This document shows, one piece after another, positions 41,771 to 51,016 of a stretch of 64,000 nt of DNA; position 1 is the first letter of the stretch, and each line of letters starts with the position of its first letter. A program made the translations under genes and the position numbers. This DNA is from Wansuia hejianensis. Lineage in GTDB: Bacteria > Bacillota > Clostridia > Lachnospirales > Lachnospiraceae. The notes beneath the pieces were generated by a model. The model was not told where the DNA came from, ran no database searches, and saw only the letters and a program-made list of their open reading frames with translations. The stretch spans positions 1,005,501 to 1,069,500 of the forward strand of contig NZ_CP060635.1 in NCBI RefSeq assembly GCF_014337215.1, written 5' to 3'.

Positions 41771-42018
41771 ACCGGCTGTCTCCTCACTGTAATCCTGACC
41801 TTATTCCTTCACTCACAATGGAGTCATTCTACGCTTGTAGAATCAATATGTCAATCTGAAAATACCTGTCTGCATATTTTTTAACTTTATTTTTTATGCA
41901 TGATGTTTTATAATTACCATAAAAAATCAATTAAAATCCTGTAAAATACAGTGTGGATAAAATCATAGAAAGGCTCAAAAGATGACATCATAAAATAATA
42001 ACAGAAAGGAAGATAGCT

Positions 42019-42618
42019 ATGAAAAACAAACGGATTCTCTTATATTTTTCCTTAATTCTCACTGTGCTTCTGCTCTCAGGCTGTTCGGGCGCTTCTGCTC
42101 TGGACGTTTCTGACACCAATTTCCGTTCGGCGGCAGCGCAAGGTTCTGCTGCTCCTGAGGCAGCTCTGATTACAGAAGACGAAGTAAAGGCAGCAGCATA
42201 TGACCATGCCGGAATTGCTGCTGAAGACGTCAGCTTTGTTAAAACAAATCTGGACTACGAACATGGCAGAACTATCTATGAGGTGGAATTTTATTCCGGA
42301 AATATGGAATATGATTATGAAATTGACGCATCAACAGGTGAAATCCTGTCCTGGGATCACGATGCGGAATATGATCTGAGGCAGGACCCCGGCTCCGGAA
42401 CCTCAGAAAATTACATCGGCGAAGCCGGCGCAAAGGAAAAAGCGCTGGCGGAAGCAGGACTGTCAGAAAGTGATATTTCCCATCTGTCTGTTAAATTTGA
42501 TCACGAGCATGGCAGAGCTGAATATGAGGTTGAGTTCTATTCCGGAAGAACGGAATACAACTACGAGATCGACGCCGCCACAGGAGAAATCATCAGTTCG
42601 GAGATTGATCACGATTGA
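42019..42618 (+). CDS. Lipoprotein with two PepSY domains
   Basis: 199 aa. Lipobox LLLSGC (Cys near residue 23), then two similar PepSY units (residues about 55-110 and 130-197), each with the E/DHGRxxYEVEFYSG ... YEIDAxTGEI pattern. PepSY proteins often inhibit proteases or sit at the cell surface. AGAAAGGAAG precedes the ATG. The two units probably arose by duplication. It is monocistronic. Confidence 0.88.
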   Translation: MKNKRILLYFSLILTVLLLSGCSGASALDVSDTNFRSAAAQGSAAPEAALITEDEVKAAAYDHAGIAAEDVSFVKTNLDYEHGRTIYEVEFYSGNMEYDYEIDASTGEILSWDHDAEYDLRQDPGSGTSENYIGEAGAKEKALAEAGLSESDISHLSVKFDHEHGRAEYEVEFYSGRTEYNYEIDAATGEIISSEIDHD

Positions 42619-42689
42619 GTTGTTTCCCGTCCTGTTTTATGATAAACTGGAGCTGAATATTATTTTAATTGTAAATTGGAGGAAAACTC

Positions 42690-42968
42690 ATGAAATTTAT
42701 TTATCCCACTGTGATCCGTAAAACAGCAGATGATAAATACCAGGCATTCTTTCCGGATCTGGCACACTGTTATGCGCAGGGTGATACGGTCGATGAGGCT
42801 GTGGAGAACGCCAACGCGGCTGCTTATGACTGGATCAGCCTGGAATTATCTGAGGAGGACGGCCAGCTTCCACCTGTATCCGACGAAGCGGATATGGATC
42901 TTAGGCCAGGAGATATTGTCAGAAACGTTTCTGTAAATATCCGTTTTTATGAGGGCTGGGACGAGTGA
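42690..42968 (+). CDS. HicB-like protein without a HicA partner
   Basis: 92 aa. The N-terminal HicB fold (YQAFFPDLAHCYAQGDTVDEAVENANAAA) is clear; there is no C-terminal DNA-binding domain beyond it and no HicA toxin on either side. TGGAGG precedes the ATG. It could be a solitary antitoxin remnant or a stand-alone UPF0150 protein. Confidence 0.85.
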   Translation: MKFIYPTVIRKTADDKYQAFFPDLAHCYAQGDTVDEAVENANAAAYDWISLELSEEDGQLPPVSDEADMDLRPGDIVRNVSVNIRFYEGWDE

Positions 42969-42983
42969 CGGGATCATAAAGCT

Positions 42984-43011
42984 GGAGCTGGCCTATCTCC
43001 TGGCCAGCTCC
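42984..43011. terminator. Inverted repeat at the hisIE stop, probable terminator
   Basis: GGAGCTGGCC (42984-42993) pairs perfectly with GGCCAGCTCC (43002-43011) around an 8-base loop. It covers the hisIE stop codon and lies 16 bp from the convergent hicB stop. The T run is weak. Confidence 0.6.
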
Positions 43012-44264
43012 CGTGTGATTTCATCCCAGGTGACGTCCTTCTCCGCCATCAGCACCATTACATGGTACAGAAAATCTGAGATTTCGTATTTAATCTCTTC
43101 CTTATCTGGATTCTTCGCCGCTATGACGATCTCTGTGCACTCCTCTCCGACTTTCTTCAGGATTTTATCAATTCCCTTATCAAACAGATAATTCGTATAG
43201 GACCCTTCTTTCGGATGGATTTTCCGGTCCTTAATGACAGAAAAAACATTTTCAAACACCTGTAGAGGGTTCTTATCATCATACTCTTTTTTCATCAGTT
43301 CCTGGAAAAAACAGGTCCGGTTTCCCGTATGGCAGGCTGCTCCCAACTGGGATACCTTAGCCAGAATGGTATCGTTGTCACAGTCCAGGGTCAGGGATTT
43401 TACATACTGAAAATGTCCGGAGGTCAGCCCTTTTGTCCACAATTCCTGGCGGCTGCGGCTCCAATAGGTCATTTTGCCGGTATCAAGGGTCATCTGAAAG
43501 GATTCCTGATTCATATAAGCGAGCATCAGCACCTCTCCTGTCTGGTAATCCTGCACAATGCATGGGACCAGCCCGTCGCTGTTCAGCTTGAAGTCTTCCC
43601 AGGCAATTTTGCTTTCAAATGTATTTACCGGAATCCCTCTGGCCCTGCACCGGGACTTCACTTCCATAAGGTCAATATTCTTTCCGCTCACTGCGGCTCC
43701 TGTCAGAGCCTGGATATTTTGAGAGCCCAGCAGTTCCCATGCACATCCTGTATCTGCCAGCACCAGAACCGGAAGCTCCGTCCGTCCGTGAAGACTCTGT
43801 TCCATCCCCTGAGCGCATAGCACCATTCCTGCCAATTCCTCAACAGCTTCCCGGCATACCTCATAGACGGCAATGTCCGGAAGGTATACCACGATTTTCT
43901 CTTTTCCAAATTTTTTGGAAACCTCCTCCAGCAGCCCGCGGTTTTCTGGTTTGGCAAAATTGAGTACTGCCCGGCGGCAGCCTGCATAGAGGAGCTTCTT
44001 AACGTCCTCCATCCGTTTCACATTCCCCGCGCCGATCACGGGCACTTCCGCCGCACCGCAGATTTTTTTAATGTCTCCGATGGCCCTGTCATGTTCCGCG
44101 TCCGCCCCGGAAAAATCGAAAACCAGGATTTCATCCGCCCCGGAATTCCCAAATGCCCTCGCGAGCGCCTCCGGATCTGTCTCCCAGGCCGCTTCCTCTG
44201 AACCGAATCCGGACACTGCCCGTCCGTCTTTTAAATAGATACATGGAATCAGTAATTTATCCAA
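42993..44264 (-). CDS. hisI: Histidine biosynthesis HisIE with an N-terminal degenerate HisA/HisF-like barrel
   Basis: 423 aa. Residues from about 215 are phosphoribosyl-AMP cyclohydrolase (metal-binding DCDND and CHTGNRTCF) and the last 90 phosphoribosyl-ATP pyrophosphatase, steps 2 and 3 of histidine synthesis. Residues 1-200 resemble HisA/HisF (LLIPCIYLKDGR; VPVIGAGNVKRMEDV; AGCRRAVLNFA), but the catalytic Asp of CLDVKDGR is Tyr10. HisIE alone is about 200 aa, so the extra domain is notable. It is the last gene of the his operon, and neither hisA, hisF nor hisH is in the window. Confidence 0.9.
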   Translation of the reverse strand: MDKLLIPCIYLKDGRAVSGFGSEEAAWETDPEALARAFGNSGADEILVFDFSGADAEHDRAIGDIKKICGAAEVPVIGAGNVKRMEDVKKLLYAGCRRAVLNFAKPENRGLLEEVSKKFGKEKIVVYLPDIAVYEVCREAVEELAGMVLCAQGMEQSLHGRTELPVLVLADTGCAWELLGSQNIQALTGAAVSGKNIDLMEVKSRCRARGIPVNTFESKIAWEDFKLNSDGLVPCIVQDYQTGEVLMLAYMNQESFQMTLDTGKMTYWSRSRQELWTKGLTSGHFQYVKSLTLDCDNDTILAKVSQLGAACHTGNRTCFFQELMKKEYDDKNPLQVFENVFSVIKDRKIHPKEGSYTNYLFDKGIDKILKKVGEECTEIVIAAKNPDKEEIKYEISDFLYHVMVLMAEKDVTWDEITRELARR

Positions 44265-44278
44265 GTCTTTCCTCCTGT

Positions 44279-44869
44279 CTACAGGCTTCCCTTGGTGGAA
44301 AGCACGTCGGTGATTCTGGGGTCGAAGGCTGTCGCTTCATCCAGAGATTTCGCAAAGGATTTGAACAGCGCCTCCGCCATATGATGATTATTGCCTGGCT
44401 GCAAAATCCTCATGTGCAGATTCATTCCACAGCTGTAAGAAACCGCATAGAAAAACTCCCGGATCATCTCAGTGCCCATATCCCCCACCTTTTCGGAGGT
44501 GAATGCGCCGTCAAATACAAAATATGGGCGTCCGCCCAGATCTATGGCTGTCATCACCAGGCACTCATCCATGGGAAGAATGCTGCTTCCATAGCGGCGG
44601 ATTCCCCTCTTGTCGCCCAGAGCGTGCCTGATAGCAGTCCCCAGGACGATCCCTGTATCCTCTATGGTGTGGTGGTCATCCACCTCCAGATCTCCCTTTA
44701 CCTTTACCTTGAGATCAAACAGGCCGTGACGCGCAAAACCGGACAGCATGTGATCAAAGAAGCCGATGCCTGTCTCGGCCTCATAGCTTCCGCTGCCGTC
44801 CAGACAAAGCTCCAGTGAAATATCCGTCTCTCTGGTACTTCTTGTTTCCCTGGCAATTCTTTCGGTCAT
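44279..44869 (-). CDS. hisB: Imidazoleglycerol-phosphate dehydratase
   Basis: 196 aa, monofunctional HisB (no phosphatase domain). Metal-binding motifs GIGFFDHML, DDHHTIED and NNHHMAEA are intact. AAGGAGT precedes the ATG at 44869, which begins two bases before the hisD stop ends. Confidence 0.96.
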   Translation of the reverse strand: MTERIARETRSTRETDISLELCLDGSGSYEAETGIGFFDHMLSGFARHGLFDLKVKVKGDLEVDDHHTIEDTGIVLGTAIRHALGDKRGIRRYGSSILPMDECLVMTAIDLGGRPYFVFDGAFTSEKVGDMGTEMIREFFYAVSYSCGMNLHMRILQPGNNHHMAEALFKSFAKSLDEATAFDPRITDVLSTKGSL

Positions 44870-44870
44870 A

Positions 44871-46172
44871 TCAAGACTCCTTTTCTTCAAAGCGCACCGC
44901 GATAGAATTCGCATGAGCTGTCAGCTGCTCACAGGCCGCAAACTGTTCAATATCATTGTGAATGGCTTCCAGAGCTTCCCGGGAGTAATAAATGACGCTG
45001 GATTTCTTCACAAAATCATCTACAGACAATGGGGAGAAAAACTTTGCCGTCCCGTTGGTAGGCAGGATGTGGTTCGGCCCGGCAAAATAATCGCCCAGCG
45101 GTTCACAGCTGTATTCTCCGATAAAAATTGCCCCGGCGTTCTTTATCTTAGTCATCACTTCAAATGGATTTTCCATCACAATCTCCAGATGTTCAGAAGC
45201 AATGGCATTGGCCGCTTCTATGGCATCCGCCTTTGCATCCGCAACCAGGATATACCCAAAATTATCCAGGGATTTTTCAATGATTGGCCGCCTGGACAGA
45301 TGCTCCAGAAAACGGTCCACTTCCACGCTGACCTTTTCCGCCAGTTCCTGGCTGGTGGTGATCAGGATCGCGGAGGCCATTTCATCATGTTCTGCCTGGG
45401 AGAGCAGATCCGCCGCCACATAACGGGGGTTTGCAGATCTGTCGGCCAGAACGAGAATCTCGCTGGGTCCGGCGATGGAGTCTATGCTCACATTTCCATA
45501 GACTGCTTTTTTGGCCAGCGCCACGTAAATATTGCCAGGGCCGACAATTTTATCCACCTTCGGAATGCTTTCCGTACCATAGGCCAGCGCCGCTATTGCC
45601 TGAGCGCCTCCTGCCTTATACACTCTGTCCGCGCCTGCCTCATGGGCGGCTACAAGCACTGCCGGATTCACCCTGCCATCTGCATTGCAGGGCGTGGTCA
45701 TGATGATCTCTGACACTCCCGCCACTTTAGCCGGCATGACATTCATCAGCACGGAGGACGGATAGACAGCCTTTCCACCGGGAACATAGACGCCCACACG
45801 GGCCATCGGAGTGATTTTCTGTCCCAGCAGCGTCCCATTCTCTTCACTGTTGAACCAACTGTTCTGGCGCTGCTTCTCATGATAAGACCGGATATTGACC
45901 AGAGCCTTGCGGATCACCTCCAGCAGCTTTTCATCCACTAACTGATAGGCTTTCTCTATTTCCTCCTCTTTAACCTGGATCGTCTCAGGCGTCAGGCGGG
46001 CCTTGTCAAATTTCTCAGTATATTCAAACAGTGCGGCGTCTCCTTTTTGTCTGACATTCTCTATAATTTCATTGACAGCCGCCTCATAAGCGCCATACTG
46101 GTTCGGGCTGCGCTTCAGCAGATTCTCCAGTATATTCTTCTTTGTCTCTTCTGTCAGTTTCACAATCCTCAT
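44871..46172 (-). CDS. hisD: Histidinol dehydrogenase
   Basis: 433 aa, zinc enzyme that oxidises L-histidinol to L-histidine in the last two steps. IDSIAGPSEILVLAD, SQAEHDEMASAIL and GPNHILPT carry the catalytic His and zinc ligands. The ATG at 46172 is 11 bases from AAGGAG, a slightly long spacing. Confidence 0.96.
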   Translation of the reverse strand: MRIVKLTEETKKNILENLLKRSPNQYGAYEAAVNEIIENVRQKGDAALFEYTEKFDKARLTPETIQVKEEEIEKAYQLVDEKLLEVIRKALVNIRSYHEKQRQNSWFNSEENGTLLGQKITPMARVGVYVPGGKAVYPSSVLMNVMPAKVAGVSEIIMTTPCNADGRVNPAVLVAAHEAGADRVYKAGGAQAIAALAYGTESIPKVDKIVGPGNIYVALAKKAVYGNVSIDSIAGPSEILVLADRSANPRYVAADLLSQAEHDEMASAILITTSQELAEKVSVEVDRFLEHLSRRPIIEKSLDNFGYILVADAKADAIEAANAIASEHLEIVMENPFEVMTKIKNAGAIFIGEYSCEPLGDYFAGPNHILPTNGTAKFFSPLSVDDFVKKSSVIYYSREALEAIHNDIEQFAACEQLTAHANSIAVRFEEKES

Positions 46173-46188
46173 TTTGTTCCACACTCCT

Positions 46189-46851
46189 TTATATACCGGC
46201 ACTTCCCGCAGTATTGGAAATTTTCTGTTTTAGACTTTGAATCAGCCTGGTGATCCGCTCATTTTCCATTTTCATGCTGACGGGGTTGACAACCATGCGG
46301 GCGGAAAGAGGACAGATCTCTTCCAGGACCCTCAGTCCGTTTTCTTTAAGAGTTCCTCCCGTCTCAACGATGTCAACAATCACTTCAGCCAGCCCCACAA
46401 TAGGCGCCAGTTCAATCGATCCATTCAGCTTAATCAGCTCGACGGTCTGGTTCTTCTGGTTATAGAAATAATCCTTCGCAATATTGGGATATTTGGTAGC
46501 CACCCGGATTAACTGGTTGTGGTTTAAATATCCTCTGGCAGCTTCCGGACCACAGACGCACATTTTACAGGCGCCGAAGCCCAGATCCAGGACTTCATAC
46601 AACTTCCGGCCCTCTTCCATGATCGTATCCTTGCCGACAATTCCGATGTCGGCGGCGCCGTATTCCACATAGGTCGGAACATCAGGCCCCTTAGCCAGAA
46701 AGAAACGCAGCTTTTTTTCCTCATTTACAAAGATCAGCTTCCGGGAGTCCTTATCCTTCATTTCTTCACAGGTTATCCCTACTTTTTCCAACAGATCCAG
46801 CGTTTTGAACGCCAGACGCCCTTTTGCCAGGGCGAAGGTCAAATATCTCAT
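46189..46851 (-). CDS. hisG: ATP phosphoribosyltransferase, short form
   Basis: 220 aa; first enzyme of histidine synthesis. The short form lacks the C-terminal regulatory domain and needs HisZ, whose gene is directly upstream. FALAKGRL, the DxG-type AADIGIVGKD and VETGGTLKENGL (PRPP binding) are present. Confidence 0.96.
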   Translation of the reverse strand: MRYLTFALAKGRLAFKTLDLLEKVGITCEEMKDKDSRKLIFVNEEKKLRFFLAKGPDVPTYVEYGAADIGIVGKDTIMEEGRKLYEVLDLGFGACKMCVCGPEAARGYLNHNQLIRVATKYPNIAKDYFYNQKNQTVELIKLNGSIELAPIVGLAEVIVDIVETGGTLKENGLRVLEEICPLSARMVVNPVSMKMENERITRLIQSLKQKISNTAGSAGI

Positions 46852-46871
46852 GGCCGTTATCCTCTCTTTAA

Positions 46872-48128
46872 TTAATCGCAGTAGCTGCTGGCATCCACAG
46901 GCGCCACCTCTCCGGAAGACAGATTGATGGCATAAACCTCCGTCTCGGAACGGAAATAAATGATTCCTCCGAACTGGTTTCTCTTGCCATAGGCCCGGTA
47001 ATCATCCAGCACCTTCCCCTGCTCAAACCGGACGCAGGCCACATCCAGCTTCTGCTCCCGGTGCGACCGGGCGAAACGAATTGCCAGCTTTTCCAGCCGT
47101 TCCGGATAAAGCACCATGGTTTTAATATCAGCAATTGGCAGGCGGATATTCTGGCGTTCAATCGCATTCAGAAGGGAATCCACCTCCGTGGCGAATCCAA
47201 CGGCCGGGGCCTTTTTCCCGAACTTTTCAAGGAGATTGTTATAGCGGCCGCCTTTTATGACTGCATCGCCCGATCCGTAGGTGTATGCCTGAAAGATGAT
47301 TCCTGTATAGTATTCGTAATTGCTCAGCAGGCTCAAATCATAAGAAATAAACTTTTCGCAGCCATAGGCAGTCAGGATCTCATGGATCTTTTCCAGACGG
47401 CAGACCGCTGCGCGGGCCCGGTCGTTCTCCGTCAGCTTCCTGGCCCTGGCCAGCACCTCCGCGTTGCCGAACAGATCCGGTATCTGCCGGAATGCTTCCT
47501 CCAGATCTTTTCGCAGCTTCAGCTTCTCAACCAGCTCCTGGGCTCCGAACCGGTTCTTGATCGTCAGCAGCTTCCTCAGCTCCAGGATTGTATCCTCTTC
47601 CATCATTGCTTCCTCTACCAGAGAACGGAAGAAGTCTGCAGACCCGATGCTGACCTGGAATTCGGAAAGCCCCGCCCTTTTCATAATGGAAACCACCAGC
47701 GCAATAATCTCAGCGTCTGCCTCAGGGCTGTCTTCATTTAGAAATTCCACGCCCATCTGGGTGCTTTCCTTCAGCCTGCCCTGATAGCTGGAATTATTAA
47801 TAAATACGCTTCCTTCGTAACAGAGCCTGACAGGCATTGTCTCTTCCGAAAAATACATGGACGCCGCCCTGGCTATGGACGGTGTAAAATCCGGGCGCAG
47901 TACCAGCGTATTGCCTTCGCGGTCAAAAAATTTATAGAGGTTTTTAGAGGCAATCGTGCCGACCTCCTTGCTGAACACATCAAAAAATTCAAAAGAAGGC
48001 GTCTCGATGGACTGATAGCCATAGGAACGGAGCAGCTTCTCAATCTGCCGCTGAAGATACCTCTTTTTATCACATTCCTGGCCATAGATGTCCCGGACTC
48101 CTTCCGGCGTATGTATCAAACGTTTCAT
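46872..48128 (-). CDS. hisZ: ATP phosphoribosyltransferase regulatory subunit HisZ
   Basis: 418 aa HisRS-like protein without tRNA charging. TPEGVRDIYGQE start, YGYQSIETPSFEFFDVF and LRPDFTPSIAR are HisZ/HisRS catalytic-core motifs. It completes the hetero-octameric HisZG enzyme and mediates histidine feedback. It is the first gene of the leftward his operon. Confidence 0.95.
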   Translation of the reverse strand: MKRLIHTPEGVRDIYGQECDKKRYLQRQIEKLLRSYGYQSIETPSFEFFDVFSKEVGTIASKNLYKFFDREGNTLVLRPDFTPSIARAASMYFSEETMPVRLCYEGSVFINNSSYQGRLKESTQMGVEFLNEDSPEADAEIIALVVSIMKRAGLSEFQVSIGSADFFRSLVEEAMMEEDTILELRKLLTIKNRFGAQELVEKLKLRKDLEEAFRQIPDLFGNAEVLARARKLTENDRARAAVCRLEKIHEILTAYGCEKFISYDLSLLSNYEYYTGIIFQAYTYGSGDAVIKGGRYNNLLEKFGKKAPAVGFATEVDSLLNAIERQNIRLPIADIKTMVLYPERLEKLAIRFARSHREQKLDVACVRFEQGKVLDDYRAYGKRNQFGGIIYFRSETEVYAINLSSGEVAPVDASSYCD

Positions 48129-48163
48129 TTTCTGTTCTCCCTAAAATACTTTAGTCTGCTACC

Positions 48164-48191
48164 ATATTACCACATGAAATCATTTTGTCAA
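48164..48191 (-). promoter_or_regulatory. Promoter of the his operon
   Basis: Minus strand: TTGACA (complement of 48186-48191), 16-base spacer, TAATAT (complement of 48164-48169). The -35 overlaps the recU stop codon. No T-box was seen in the short leader. Confidence 0.7.
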
Positions 48192-48721
48192 TCCCTCTCC
48201 AGCAAATCTTTTTGCACGCCTTCCAGATAAGGCACAAAAATTCCATGCTCCTGTTTCAGTTCATAGGCGGGGTCCAATTCCTGAAGCCTGAAGCGTTTCA
48301 GCCCCCCTCTGTCCGCCCGGTCCACATATCGGCAGAGCTCGGAAAAACGCAGATAGTAAAAGAAATCCCTGGCTGAGAAATACAGCAGAAGGAAAGCAAT
48401 GCCCTTCTGCCGTTCAAAGTCAGCCATGAACTGTATCTGATGCTGATGTACATTTGCCAGAGGAAAAGTATCCGTCTTACACTCCTTTGCGTCAAAACAG
48501 ACAGGAATCCCCTGTACAGCGCCTATGTAATCCACGGTGCTTTTCTGTTCAAAATACGCCAATGTGATATGGCGGTGTTCTTTGTCAATCTTAATCGGTG
48601 TGATCGGCGTAGGAACCTTCTGGATCAGAGCCAGGCCCTTTTCCCGGTACTGTTCATTCGTCCTATTCACTAGTTCCTCCAGCGTCGAGCCTCTCAGCCC
48701 TCTGGAATTCCAGGTACTCAT
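48188..48721 (-). CDS. recU: Holliday junction resolvase RecU
   Basis: 177 aa. NSRGLRGSTLEELVNRTN N-terminus, catalytic core ADYIGA-type VDYIGAVQGIPVCFDAKECK (Asp, Glu and Lys) and FLLLYFSARDFFY are typical. It cuts four-way junctions in recombination. It precedes the his operon promoter. Confidence 0.93.
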   Translation of the reverse strand: MSTWNSRGLRGSTLEELVNRTNEQYREKGLALIQKVPTPITPIKIDKEHRHITLAYFEQKSTVDYIGAVQGIPVCFDAKECKTDTFPLANVHQHQIQFMADFERQKGIAFLLLYFSARDFFYYLRFSELCRYVDRADRGGLKRFRLQELDPAYELKQEHGIFVPYLEGVQKDLLERD

Positions 48722-48738
48722 CTGAGCCGCCCTCCTTC

Positions 48739-49317
48739 TCAGTTCAATAGCTTGATTTTGTTCAGAGGCCAGTAACGCAGCACCGCCTTGCCCAGTATCT
48801 TATCCCTGCTCACATATTTATTGATCCAGAACCGGGAATCCCTGGACAGATTCCGGTTATCTCCCATCATGAAATAGCTGTCTTCCGGCACCTGATAAAC
48901 TCCGTCTCCATCACTAAGCGGGGTCTCCGGGCAGAAACTGTCATCCAGAGGCTCTTCCGAATCGTTAATATATACCTTTCCGTCCTTGATGGTCACAGTC
49001 TCGCCGGGCAGGCCGATCACCCGTTTGATAAACAACTGCTTTTCATCATCCGGATACCGGAAAATCACAATATCAAACCGCTGGGGATCTCCAAATTTAT
49101 ACGCCAGCCGGTTCCCAAAAATCTGGTCGCCCACCATGATTGTGTTTTCCATTGACTCAGACGGAATCCTGGCGTTGATAATCAGAAAGCTCTGAACCAG
49201 GACGACTGCCACAACAACGATTAATATCATGCGCACGTATTCCCAGACTTCTCTTCCAATGCTTCTTTTCTCTTCCTTCTCCTGAATTTCCCCTTGCTCT
49301 CTTTCAGCTTTTTTCAT
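48739..49317 (-). CDS. lepB: Signal peptidase I
   Basis: 192 aa, one N-terminal membrane helix. Catalytic Ser in IPSESMENTI and Lys in FIKRVIGLPGE; MMGDNRNLSRDSRFW is box E. It cleaves exported preproteins at the outer membrane face. It overlaps the pseudouridine synthase gene upstream by 14 bases. Confidence 0.96.
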   Translation of the reverse strand: MKKAEREQGEIQEKEEKRSIGREVWEYVRMILIVVVAVVLVQSFLIINARIPSESMENTIMVGDQIFGNRLAYKFGDPQRFDIVIFRYPDDEKQLFIKRVIGLPGETVTIKDGKVYINDSEEPLDDSFCPETPLSDGDGVYQVPEDSYFMMGDNRNLSRDSRFWINKYVSRDKILGKAVLRYWPLNKIKLLN

Positions 49318-50296
49318 GTAAACTCTCCTGTCGATGCAATTGTTCCAGAAGCCTCTCCAACTGATCCGGAAGAGGTGCTGTTATTGTCTTTGATGACAGA
49401 TTCTTAAAGATGCCTTCCATCTCTGGAAACACTACCTGCCAGGCGTGCAGGAACTGGCGCCGCAGGCCATATGCCTTCTCGAATCTCTGATTATATTTCC
49501 GGTTCCCATATTTCACGTCTCCGGCGATGGGATGGCCTGTATAGGCCAGATGGCTGCGGATCTGGTGGGTTCTCCCCGTGATCAGCTCCACCTTCAGCAG
49601 AGTGCCTTCCTCATACCAGGCAGCCGGCTCGTAACAAGTCTCTATGTAAGACGCATGCTCTGCCGGGAGATCGGAGACGGTAACCTTGTTCGTCTTAGGG
49701 TTCTTCCGCAGATAGCCTGCGATCCTCCTGGTCTCCTGTACGGTTCCCTGAACCAGACAGAGATAATACTTTTTCATCGTGCGCTGCTTCAGCATCAGTG
49801 AAAGTTCCCTGGCCGCAGCCAGATGCTTTCCCGACAGCACAATGCCGCTCGTATTCCGGTCCAGACGGTTGCACACGCCTGGCTGAAATACTCTGAGCCC
49901 CTCAGAAGTGACAGCCCCCTCCTTCAGCAGATATCCCGTCAGATATTCCGCCAGCGAGACATCCGACTGCTCCGCCTTCTGAGAGAGCATTCCCGCAGGC
50001 TTATTGACGATCAGGACATCTTCGTCCTCATATAGCACATATTTCTGGTCCAATACCGGGTATTCTCCGGCAGGCGCCGCTGAAAATTTCCGCATCGTCT
50101 CCTCTGAGAAAAAAAACTTCAGACTGTCTCCGCACTTCAGCAGTTCCTTTCCCTCGGCTTTTTTACCATTCAGGACGATGTTCTTCTTTCGCAGCATTTT
50201 ATACAGGAAGCTCTTGCCGGCCTCTGGCAGGCAGCGGTTCAGGAATTTATCCAGCCTCTGTCCGGCTTCCGTTTCCCTTATGATGATTTCCTTCAT
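49304..50296 (-). CDS. RluA/RluC-family pseudouridine synthase with S4 domain
   Basis: 330 aa. S4 domain at the N-terminus (LDKFLNRCLPEAGKSFLYKMLR) and catalytic VCNRLDRNTSGIVLSGK (Asp). GRTHQIRSHLAYTGHP is the family C-terminal motif. RNA target not assignable; related to but distinct from the gene at 17895. Confidence 0.92.
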   Translation of the reverse strand: MKEIIIRETEAGQRLDKFLNRCLPEAGKSFLYKMLRKKNIVLNGKKAEGKELLKCGDSLKFFFSEETMRKFSAAPAGEYPVLDQKYVLYEDEDVLIVNKPAGMLSQKAEQSDVSLAEYLTGYLLKEGAVTSEGLRVFQPGVCNRLDRNTSGIVLSGKHLAAARELSLMLKQRTMKKYYLCLVQGTVQETRRIAGYLRKNPKTNKVTVSDLPAEHASYIETCYEPAAWYEEGTLLKVELITGRTHQIRSHLAYTGHPIAGDVKYGNRKYNQRFEKAYGLRRQFLHAWQVVFPEMEGIFKNLSSKTITAPLPDQLERLLEQLHRQESLHEKS

Positions 50297-50304
50297 ATTC
50301 CTCC

Positions 50305-50928
50305 CTACAGGGCGATTGCCATGAGAATATGCTTGACAACTTCATTTCTGGACAGATCAGGATATTTTTCATAAGGTTTAAAATTCTCATTGGCAGCCGC
50401 TTCAAATTCAGTCTGCCTGTTCCTCAGGGTATCCAGCCGTTCCAGAAAAGCCTTTTTCTGGGTACGGTCAAAAATTTTTACCGTGGCCTTGTAGTGGTCG
50501 GCGCGAAGCGTCTTGCGGATATGTTCCTCCATAAATTCCAGATCCTTGTGTTTTATCTCCCTGTCTGTATAAGCGGTCACATAATCCCCGCAGACAGCCG
50601 TCGCATCCAGAAACAGATTCTTCTCCTGAGTCGTCAGAAACAGTTCGTACACCATAAGCAGGCTCCCCGCCCTTGACGAAATCTCCTGATACAGCTCGGC
50701 GCTCATGGGCTTACGCATCCACATCATGATCATTCCAACAGCAGACATACAGGCCGGAATACAGCCAACCATGGCAATGACCGTATAAATGTTCATCCGG
50801 TCTCCCTTGTTCAGCACCAGGCCTATGATAAAAAACGCCATGGGCAGAAGAAAAAAAGCAAGTGTTTTCAATAAACGGGTAACCTTCTGTCTCTTGATGT
50901 ACCCGTAATCACCTTTCCGTATTTTCAT
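50305..50928 (-). CDS. Membrane protein of unknown function
   Basis: 207 aa, with two membrane helices (LLKTLAFFLLPMAFFIIGLVL and IYTVIAMVGCIPACMSAVGMIMMW) and a soluble C-terminal domain (about residues 75-207). AAAGGA lies 7 bases before the ATG at 50928; the frame upstream runs into the YgiQ region. Seems to be a Clostridia-specific envelope protein; no motif recognised. Confidence 0.75.
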   Translation of the reverse strand: MKIRKGDYGYIKRQKVTRLLKTLAFFLLPMAFFIIGLVLNKGDRMNIYTVIAMVGCIPACMSAVGMIMMWMRKPMSAELYQEISSRAGSLLMVYELFLTTQEKNLFLDATAVCGDYVTAYTDREIKHKDLEFMEEHIRKTLRADHYKATVKIFDRTQKKAFLERLDTLRNRQTEFEAAANENFKPYEKYPDLSRNEVVKHILMAIAL

Positions 50929-51016
50929 TCTGTTCGTCCTTTCCATCCCGAAACGGCGGGGCCGTCTCCATACCGCCAATTTTACCAAAAAAAACACAAT
51001 AGTACAAGAGTAACTA

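Noticed and set aside
44153..47741. Several plus-strand frames of 200 codons or more across the his operon
   Set aside because: They mirror HisB, HisD and HisZ coding regions, whose motifs are intact on the minus strand.
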